64,000 nucleotides of DNA, taken from the NCBI RefSeq assembly GCF_018294505.1, contig NC_057796.1, forward strand, positions 188,631,597 to 188,695,596. The letters run 5' to 3'. Below, one piece after another: positions 56,229-64,000 of the stretch (position 1 is its first letter; each line of letters starts with the position of its first letter). The translations under genes were made by a program, and so were the position numbers. This stretch comes from Triticum aestivum (taxonomy: Eukaryota > Streptophyta > Magnoliopsida > Poales > Poaceae). Below the pieces are notes generated by a model. That model was not told where the DNA came from, ran no database searches, and saw only the letters and a program-made list of their open reading frames with translations.

Positions 56229-58717
56229 ATGGCAAGGAACTTCTTCAACAAGGCCTCTAGCTGGCCCTTCACGGCTTCGGCGGCAGCTTCGCAACGCTCT
56301 TCATCCACCGGCTCAAGCAGGACACCAAGGTCGGCGTTGGGATCGCAAAGATGAAGGTGGCTGAGGACGCGCGTCAAGGCTGATGAGGAGAGCGCGCACG
56401 CTGACCCCTCCACCATGGGGCCGATCCCGGACGACATCTTCGAGCGCCGTGACGAGTTGAGGGAGTAGCTGGGCGAGGCCCTCATCATCAGTCACCAGCG
56501 GCTTCTCCAAGCCCTTTCGTAAAGCTCTCGCAGTGCCTCGCGGGACCTCTCCTCAAGAGATTTGAAGGCCACACGATCCTCAGCTAGAACCTTCGCCTTG
56601 GCTTCCAGCTGGGCCCTCTCTGCTTCCACCTTCTTCTCCAGCTTCTCCAGGCGGTCGTGTTCCACGGCCTGCGCCTACGCCAGCTGCTCCAGCTCAGCAT
56701 CGCGGCCGGTGACCGCCTCTTCTCGAGCCTTTAGCTTCTCCTCCCGTGCCTCGTGCTGCCGAGCCGCGGCGGCGCGTTCCTGGCGCAAATTCTCCAACTC
56801 GACCTCCACCACCCGGCAGTGCTCCTTGGCGGCCTCGGTATCCTTCAGCGCCACCTCACGGGCGGCCGCGTCCTGGTCGACGGCCCGCTTGTCCTCCTCA
56901 GAAGCTGCCACGGCCTGGCCCAGTGCCGCGCTGACAGACGCGTCGGAGTGCAGCCACCCTGAGATCAGCTCCAGGCGCCCCGCCACCAAGCGATGGTCAG
57001 CGCCTTGAAGGTCGTCCCGAATCCGGGTCAATGCAGAAAGAGCATCCTCTAGAGCGTCGGGCGAAGCAGAAGGATCACGAGCCAGCGGCGTGATAGGAGG
57101 AGGAGGAGGCACCCCAAGGTCTGCGAGTTGGTGGCAGTAGAAAAAGAAGCCGGGGGCTCCTAAGCCTGTGGAACCTTGGCCGGCGAGCTGAGAGCGGGCA
57201 CCTCTAGAGCCGACTTGGCTGTGGAGGTCGCCTTCTCCTGGGGTCGGTCCTTCGGGCCTCGCGAGGATGACCGGGCCGGAGAGGTGCGAGTGCTGTTGCC
57301 GCCCTTCCGCACCGGAGGAGGCGCGGCCATGACAGGCTGCTGGGTCCCCGAGAGTGCGGCCGGTTCCTCTCTCTTCTTCTTCGCCGCCTGTATCGGCCTG
57401 GCGGTGCAAGAGAAGAATGTCAAGCAGCAGCGACAGAAGCAAGAGCAGGACAAAATCAGGACGAGGTGCTTACTGGTCCACGATGGCGTAATCCCTCGGC
57501 CTCTTCTGAAGTATGAAGCCCGAAGACTTCACAGCCTGGGGCGCCGGCGTGCGAGCCCCCGGAGCAGAGGAGGCCGCGACAACTGGCCCTGCGGCAGCAC
57601 CGGTTGACGTCAGGAGAGGGGTGCCACCTCGAGAGACCAGCGCCGACCTACTCTTCGTCGGGACCCCGGCCGACGACTTCTTCGGGGGAGTGCCCTTGGA
57701 CCTCGTGGAGACCCCAGCGGGGACCTGGGACTCCCTCATCGGATGGTCGCCGGCCTCGTCATCATCGGGGAGGGCACGGAGGAGATCCGCCACGAGAGGA
57801 GAAGTCTCTTCCTCCCCCTCTCGGGTCGTCTCCGAGTCGGGCCTCTCCTCTTCGATGGAATCGCCAGAGGACAATAGTACCGGGGCTGCCACCTCAGGGG
57901 CCTCGGAGGGCGCTGGCGGCACGAGCCCGCGCCTGTCGAAAACAGGCATGGCGGCAGCCACCTTCGCCCCATCCGGGCGGCGGTACAGGGGAAGATGGGT
58001 GTCCGGCGGATACCCCTGATCGTCCCCGACCAGAAGATGGAGGGCCTTGCCCAGATCCTCATCCAACAAGGCATCCGAGCGCAAACGGAGGTCGTCCCCC
58101 TCGTCCCCAAGCTTCGACAAGGGGCGCGAGTGTGCCTAGAGTGGGGCTACACACTGCTTCAGGAACTCCTTCACGAGCATGGCCCCCATCAGCTTCTCCG
58201 CCTTCGGGTCGTCAGGCTTCAGGTCAGCGGTCATCTTCTCCAACACCTGCTTTGCCCGAGGGTCGGTGAGCTTCGCGTGAAGCCACCGGTCGTGAGGCGA
58301 GGGCATCTCCGTCGGCAGGACGAACCGAGGGTGGGCGCAGTTGGCGTCCATAAGGACCCACTTGCTCCTGAAGCCCTCGGCCTTCTTCCCAGCCTTCGAG
58401 ATTGCATTGGCCCCGTTAGCCGCGACGAAGTTGGCGCACCCCGAGCAATGGCCCTCCTTGAGCAGGAGCTAGAAGAAGTGGCGAAGCAACGCCACGGATG
58501 ACATCACCCCCACGAATGCCTCGCAATAGAAGGCGAAGATCGACAGGAGGAGGATAGAGTTGGGATGAAGATGAAGGGCATGCAGCTTGTAGTGGCTGAG
58601 GACAGCGTAGAAGAAGTCGGAGAAAGGGGGGACCAGTCCTGCGACGACGCTGTTCATGAAGAAGGGATAGAAGGTACTACCTGAGGGTTCCGGCTCGGCG
58701 GAGCCAGCCCGGAGCAT
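56114..58717 (-). pseudogene. Antisense ORF of the host Gypsy element (transposase_28-like plus coiled coil)
   Basis: On the minus strand from 58717, cut upstream by the Angela-like insertion. N-terminal part: FYPFFMNSVVAGLVPPFSDFF, LHLHPNSILLLSIFAFYCEAF and MSSVALLRHFF, a pattern I associate with the 'putative gypsy type transposon' (transposase_28) family. After TAGs at 58469-58471 and 58136-58138 (reading continues in frame) comes an acidic Pro/Ser-rich linker to RDYAIVDQ. A supported intron (57398-57473) joins it in frame to PIQAAKKKREEPAALSG. A frameshift near 57150 leads to a Glu/Ala/Lys-rich coiled coil (ALTRIRDDLQGADHRLVAGR, VELENLRQERAAAARQHEAR), a TAG at 56675-56677, more coiled coil, and a C-terminus ending DDGAQG. 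The position between pol and 3' LTR, antisense, is typical of Tat elements. Function unknown. Confidence 0.7.
57398..57473 (-). other. Probable 76-nt intron in the antisense ORF
   Basis: Minus-strand donor GACCA/GTAAGC and acceptor TTGCACCGCCAG/GCCGAT, with a pyrimidine-rich stretch before the acceptor. Unspliced, the frame hits TAA at once. Spliced, codon CA+G is completed and the frame continues for about 80 more codons. Confidence 0.65.
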
Positions 58718-58723
58718 GGTCTT

Positions 58724-60459
58724 TGAAGGAAATATGCCCTAGAGGCAATAATAAAGATATTATTTATTTCCTTATATCATGATAAATGTTTATTATTCAT
58801 GCTAGAATTGTATTAACCGGAAACATAATACATGTGTGAATACATAGACAAACAGAGTGTCACTAGTATGCCTCTACATGACTAGCTCGTTGATCAAAGA
58901 TGGTTAAGTTTCCTAGCCATTGACATGGGTTGTCATTTGATTAACGGGATCACATCATTAGGAGAATGATGTGATTGACTTGACCCATTCCGTTAGCTTA
59001 GCACTTGATCGTTTAGTTTGTTGCTATTGCTTTCTTCATGACTTATACATGTTCTTATGACTATGAGATTATGCAACTTCCGTTTACCGGAGGAACACTT
59101 TGTGTGCTACCAAACGTCACAACGTAACTGGGTGATTATAAAGGTGCTCTACAGGTGTCTCCGAAGGACTTGTTGGGTTGGCGTATCTCGAGATTAGGAT
59201 TTGTCACTCCGATTGTCGGAGAGGTATCTCTGGGCCCACTCGGTAATGCACATCACTATAAGCCTTGCAAGCATTGCAACTAATGAGTTAGTTGCGGGAT
59301 GATGTATTACGGAACGAGTAAAGAGACTTACCGGTAACGACATTGAACTAGGTATTGAGATACCGACGATCGAATCTCGGGCAAGTAACATACCGATGAC
59401 AAAGGGAACAACGTATGTTGTTATGCGGTCTGACCGATAAAGATCTTCGTAGAATATGTGGGAGCCAATATGAGCATCCAGGTTCCGCTATTGGTTATTG
59501 TCCGGAGACGTGTCTCGGTCATGTCTACATAGTTCTCGAACCCGTAGGGTCCGCACGCTTAACGTTTCGATGACAGTTATATTATGAGTTTATATGTTTT
59601 GATGTACTGAAGGTTGTTCGGAGTCCCGGATGTGATCACGGACATGACGAGGAGTCTTGAAATGGTCGAGACATGAAGATTGATATATTGGAAGCCTATA
59701 TTTGGATATCGGAAGTGTTCTGGGTGAAATCGGGATTTTACCGGAGTACCGGAGGGGTTACCGGAACCCCCCGGGGGTTAATGGGCCATAGTGGGCCTTA
59801 GTGGAGAAGAGGAGAGGCGGCAATGGCAAGGGCCGCGCGCCCCTCGCCCTAGTCTGAATAGGACAAGGAGAGGGGGGCGCCCCCCCCTTTTCCTTCTTCT
59901 CCTCCACCTCTTTCCCCCTCTTCTCCTAATCCAACAAGGAATAGGGAGGGAGTCCTACTCCCGTGGGAGTAGGACTCCTCCTGGCGCGCCCCCTCCTGGC
60001 CGGCCGCACCTCCCCCCTTGCTCCTTTATATATGGGGGCAGGGGGCACCCTAGAGACATAGCAATTGATCATTGATCTTTTAGCCGTGTGCGATGCCCCC
60101 CTCCACCATAGTCCACCTCGATAATACTGTAGCGGTGCTTAGGCGAAGCCCTGCGTCGGTAGAACATCATCATCATCACCACGCCGTCGTGCTGACAAAA
60201 CTCTCCCTCAACACTCGGCTGGATCGGAGTTCGAGGGACGTCATCGGGCTGAACGTGTGTTGAACTCGGAGGTGCCGTGCGTTCGGTACTTGATCGGTCG
60301 GATCGTGAAGACGTACGACTACATCAACCGCGTTGTGCTAACGCTTCCACTTTCGGTCTACGAGGGTACGTGGACAACACTCTCCCCTCTCGTTGCTATG
60401 CATCGCCATGATCTTGCGTGTGCGTAGGAATTTTTTTGAAATTACTACGTTCCCCAACA
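58724..60459 (+). repeat. 5' LTR of the Angela-like element
   Basis: 1,736 bp from TGAAGGAAATATGCCC to CGTTCCCCAACA. It contains the conserved blocks 'gtaactgggtgattataaaggtgctctacagg' (about 59125) and 'acggaacgagtaaagagactt'. A TATA-like 'ctttatatatgg' lies at about 60024-60035. Confidence 0.9.
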
Positions 60460-60460
60460 G

Positions 60461-60475
60461 TGGCATCCGAGCCTG
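60461..60475 (+). other. Primer-binding site, mutated
   Basis: TGGCATCCGAGCCTG, one base after the LTR. The usual TGGTATCAGAGCC form is altered at two positions. Confidence 0.75.
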
Positions 60476-61695
60476 GTTTTATGCGTAGATGTCATATGCA
60501 CGAGTAGAACACAAGTGAGTTGTGGGCGATATAAGTCATACTGCTTACCAGCATGTCATACTTTGGTTCGGCGGTATTGTTGGATGAAGCGGCCCGGACC
60601 GACATTACGCGTACGCTTACGCGAGAGTGGTTCTACCGACGTGCTTTGCACACAGATGGCTGGCGGGTGTCAGTTTCTCCAACTTTAGTTGAACCGAGTG
60701 TGGCTACGCCCGGTCCTTGCGAAGGTTAAAACAGCACCAACTTGACAAACTATCGTTGTGGTTTTGATGCATAGGTAAGAACGGTTCTTGCAAAGCCCAT
60801 AGCAGCCACGTAAAACTTGCAACAACAAAGTAGAGGACGTCTAACTTGTTTTTGTAGGGCATGTTGTGATGTGATATGGTCAAGACATGATGCTAAATTT
60901 TATTGTATGAGATGATCATGTTTTGTAACCGAGTTATCGGTAACTGGCAGGAGCCATATGGTTGTCGCTTTATTGTATGCAATGCAATCGCCCTGTAATG
61001 CTTTACTTTATCACTAAGCGGTAGCGATAGTCGTAGAAGCATAAGATTGGCGAGACGACAACGATGCTACGATGGAGATCAAGGTGTCGCGCTGGTGACG
61101 ATGGTGATCATGACGGTGCTTCGGAGATGGAGATCACAAGCAGAAGATGATGATGGCCATATCATATCACTTATATTGATTGCATGTGATGTTTATCTTT
61201 TATGCATCTTATCTTGCTTTGATTGACGGTAGCATTATAAGATGATCTCTCACTAAGTTTCAAGATAAAAGTGTTCTCCCTGAGTATGCACCGTTGCCAA
61301 AGTTCGTCGTGCCCAGACACCACGTGATGATCGGGTGTGATAAGCTCTACGTCCATCTACAACGGGTGCAAGACAGTTTTGCACACGCGGAATACTCAGG
61401 TTAAACTTGACGAGCCTAGCATATGCAGATATGGCCTCGGAACACTGAGACCGAAAGGTCGAGCGTGAATCATATAGTAGATATGATCGACATAGTGATG
61501 TTCACCATTGAAAGCTAATCCATTTCACGTGATGATCGGTTATGGTTTAGTTGATTTGGATCACGTGATCACTTAGAGGATTAGAGAGATGTCTATCTAA
61601 GTGGGAGTTCTTAAGTAATATGATTAATTGATCTTAAATTTATCATGAACTTAGTACCTGATAGTATCTTGCTTGTCTATGTTCATTGTAGATAG
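60476..61695 (+). other. Untranslated leader of the Angela-like element
   Basis: 1.2 kb without a coding frame. It contains the 'gatgatcgggtgtgataagctctacg' block usual in this group's leader. No other structure was noted. Confidence 0.7.
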
Positions 61696-62543
61696 ATGGC
61701 CCGTGCTGTTGTTCCGTTGAATTTTAATGCGTTCCTTGAGAAAGCAAAGTTGAAAGATGATGGTAGCAATTACACGGACTGGGTCAGTAACTTGAGGATT
61801 ATCCTCATTGCTGCACAGAAGAATTACGTCCTGGAGGCACCGCTGGGTGCCAGGCCTGCTGCTGATGCAACTCGATAGTTCAATGTGCCATGCTTTACGG
61901 CTTAGAACCGGGACTTCAACGACGTTTTGAACGTCATGGAGCATATGAGATGTTCCAGGAGTTGAAGTTAATATTTCAAGCAAATGCCCGGATTGAGAGA
62001 TATGAAGTCTCCAATAAGTTCTATAGCTGCAAGATGGAGGAGAATAGTTCTGTCAGTGAGCATATACTCAAAATGTCTGGGTATAACAATCACTTGATTC
62101 AACTGGGAGTTAATCTTCCGGATGATAGCGTCATTGACAGAATTCTTCAATCACTGCCACCAAGCTACAAGAACTTCGTGATGAACTATAACATGCAAGG
62201 GATGGATAAGACGATTCCCGAGCTCTTCGCAATGCTACAGGCTACGGAGGTAGAAATCAAGAAGGAGCATCAAGTGTTGATGGTCAATAAGACCAGCAGT
62301 TTCAAGAAAAAGGGCAAAGGGAAGAAGAAGGGGAACTTCAAGAAGAACAGCAAGCAAGTTGCTGCTCAAGAGAAGAAACCCAAGTCTGGACCTAAGCCTG
62401 AGACTGAGTGCATCTACTGCAAGCAGACTAGTCACTGGAAGTGGAACTGCCCCAAGTATTTGGCGGATAAGAAGGATGGCAAGGTGAACAAAGGTATATG
62501 TGATATACATGTTATTGATGTACCTTACCAGAGCTCGCAGTAG
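61696..62543 (+). pseudogene. gag of the Angela-like element
   Basis: The ATG at 61696 gives MARAVVPLNFNAFLEKAKLK and NYTDWVSNLRIILIAAQKNY. A deletion at about 61870 shifts the frame into a TAG (61876-61878). Reading continues from about 61875 in another frame (CAMLYGLEPGLQRRF, YNMQGMDKTIPELFAML) through a Lys-rich stretch to the zinc knuckle CIYCKQTSHWKWNC (all four ligands). It ends at a TAG at 62541-62543. The end is premature: a small deletion near 62519-62522 shifts gag out of the pol frame. Confidence 0.85.
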
Positions 62544-64000
62544 CACCTGGGTATTTGATATTGGTTCTGTTGCTAATATTTGCAACTCAAAACAGGGACT
62601 ACGGATTAAGCGAACACTAGCCAAGGACGAGGTGACGATGCGTGTGGGAAACGGTTCCAAAGTCGATGTGATCGCCGTCGGCACGCTACCTCTACATCTA
62701 CCTTCGGGTTTAGTATTAGACCTAAATAATTGTTATTTGGTGCCAGCGTTGAGCATGAACATTATATCTAGATCTTTTTTGATGCGAGACGGTTATTCAT
62801 TTAAATCAGAGAATAATGGTTGTTCTATTTATACGAGTAATATCTTTTATGGTCATGCACCCTTGAAGAGTGGTCTATTTTTGATGAATCTCGATAGTAG
62901 TGAGACACATATTCATAATGTTGAAGCCAAAAGATGCAGAGTTGATAATGATAGTGCAAGTTATTTGTGGCACTGCCGTTTAGGTCATATCGGTATAAAG
63001 CGCATGAAGAAACTCCATAATCATGGACTTTTGGAACCACTTGATTATGAATCACTTGGTACTTGCGAACCGTGCCTCATGGGCAAGATGACTAAAACGC
63101 CGTTCTCCGGTACTATGGAGAGAGCAACAGATTTGTTGGAAATCATACATACAGATGTATGTGGTCGGATGAATGTTGAGGCTCGTGGCGGATATCGTTA
63201 TTTTCTCACCTTCACAGATGATTTGAGCAGATATGGGTATATCTACTTAATGAAACATAAGTCTGAAACATTTGAAAAGTTCAAAGAATTTCAGAGTGAA
63301 GTTGAAAATCATCGTAACAAGAAAATAAAGTTTCTACGATCTGATCGTGGAGGAGAATATTTGAGTTACGAGTTTGGTCTACATTTAAAACAATGCGGAA
63401 TAGTTTCGCAACTCACGCCACCCGGAACACCACAGCGTAATGGTGTGTCCGAACGTCGTAATCGTACTTTACTAGATATGGTGCGATCTATGATGTCTCT
63501 TACTGATTTACCGCTATCGTTTTGGGGTTATGCTTTAGAGACGGCTGCATTCACGTTAAATAGGGCACCATCGAAATCCGTTGAGACGACGCCTTATGAA
63601 CTGTGGTTTGGCAAGAAAATAAAGTTGTCGTTTCTTAAAGTTTGGGGCTGCGATGCTTATGTGAAAAAGCTTCAACCTGATAAGCTCGAACCCAAATCGG
63701 AGAAATGTGTCTTCATAGGATACGCAAAGGAGACTGTTGGGTACACCTTCTATCACAGATCCGAAGGCAAGACATTCATTGCTAAGAATGGATCCTTTCT
63801 AGAGAAGGAGTTTCTCTCGAAAGAAGTGAGTGGGAGGAAAGTAGAACTTGATGAGGTAACTGTACCTGCTCCCTTATTGGAAAGTAGCTTATCACAGAAA
63901 TCTGTTCCTGTGACGCCTACACCAATTAGTGAGGAAGTTAATGATGATGATCATGGAACTTCAGATCAAGTTGTTGCTGAACCTCGTAGGTCAACCAGAG
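62522..64000 (+). pseudogene. Protease and integrase of the Angela-like element, incomplete
   Basis: Open frame without a stop from about 62521 to the window edge, one base off the gag frame. The protease site reads STWVFDIGSVANIC: the usual Thr/Ser after the catalytic Asp is Ile. Integrase: zinc-binding YLWHCRLGHIGIKRM...CEPCLMGK, catalytic residues in IIHTDVCGRM, FLRSDRGGEYLS and NGVSERRNRTL, then WGYALETAAFTLN and the C-terminal WGCDAYVKKLQPDKLEP. The pre-RT linker (TPISEEVNDDDHG) is reached at the edge; RT and RNase H lie outside. There is no own start codon because it is normally part of one gag-pol frame. Confidence 0.88.

Larger units (their letters stand above)
13788..58723 (+). mobile_element. 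Host Tat-like Gypsy element, split by four insertions
   Basis: Own sequence: 13788-16469, 27826-28944, 46561-47789 and 55687-58723, about 8 kb in total. Order: 5' LTR, primer site, gag, protease, partial RT, tandem-repeat spacer, antisense ORF. RNase H and integrase are absent and the RT stops before its YVDD motif, so the copy is non-autonomous. The pieces join without loss once each inserted element and one copy of its 5-bp duplication are removed. The reading frame continues across the GCGTA and GGCTT sites. The 3' LTR lies beyond the window or is lost behind the Angela-like insertion. The Tat-lineage assignment is from the D-G-G protease style, the gag style and the antisense ORF at the 3' end. 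Confidence 0.75.
58719..64000 (+). mobile_element. Angela/WIS/BARE-like Copia element, right end outside window
   Basis: LTR 58724-60459, primer site, leader, gag, protease and integrase in plus orientation, running off at 64000. GTCTT (58719-58723) is the presumed target site; its partner is not visible. The LTR start (TGAAGGAAATATGCCCTAG) and gag start (MARAVVPLNFNAFLEKAKLK) are those of the Angela/WIS/BARE1 group as recalled. It sits in the N-terminal codons of the antisense ORF. Confidence 0.88.

Noticed and set aside
56562..57008. Ser-rich 148-codon plus-strand frame
   Set aside because: It is the shadow of the coiled-coil region of the antisense ORF on the minus strand.
1..64000. Host protein-coding genes, tRNA or rRNA genes
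   Set aside because: Every credible coding motif belongs to a retroelement; tRNA-like strings found are primer-binding sites only.

Overview
This 64 kb window is a stack of nested LTR retrotransposons from a large grass genome, almost certainly Triticeae (wheat, Aegilops or barley type). I see no host gene, rRNA, tRNA, CRISPR array or bacterial feature. The organism call rests on recognising Angela/WIS/BARE-like, Maximus/SIRE-like, CRM-like and LARD (Sukkula-type) elements plus Tat-like Gypsy elements with antisense ORFs. Family names come from memory of sequence motifs, not from a search.

Layout, left to right. 1-735 is the 3' end of a minus-strand Gypsy element (partial LTR, polypurine tract, first codons of an antisense ORF). 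736-5342 is a non-coding, repeat-rich LTR element on the minus strand with one LTR (4730-5342). 5343-9172 holds minus-strand Gypsy gag-pol remnants, cut off inside the integrase at 5342/5343. 9173-10300 looks like a plus-strand LTR rich in GC hairpins. 10301-13787 is a rearranged plus-strand Gypsy element of the same LTR family as 1-337; it carries an antisense ORF with an AT-hook and a B3-like domain. A second element of that family starts at 13788 and is the host for everything to the right.

That host Gypsy element (gag, protease, partial RT, tandem-repeat spacer, antisense coiled-coil ORF) is split by four insertions. The first three are bounded by exact 5-bp target-site duplications: a LARD at 16470-27820 (GCGTA), a Maximus-like Copia at 28945-46555 (GGCTT) and a CRM-like chromovirus at 47790-55681 (ACTCC). 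The fourth is an Angela-like Copia from 58724 to beyond the window edge. The Maximus copy is itself split in its RT by a solo LTR (35016-37999, AATTA). At the LARD, Maximus and solo-LTR sites the interrupted reading frame resumes exactly once one duplication copy is discounted, which strongly supports the boundaries.

All coding regions are decayed. A recurring lesion is a TAG in a place where related elements have a glutamine, as expected from C-to-T change at methylated CHG sites. The observations most worth following up are the AT-hook/B3 antisense ORF, a gene-like TATA plus leader intron in front of the third ORF of Maximus, a supported intron in the other antisense ORF, and a CRM integrase frame that runs through the polypurine tract into the 3' LTR.
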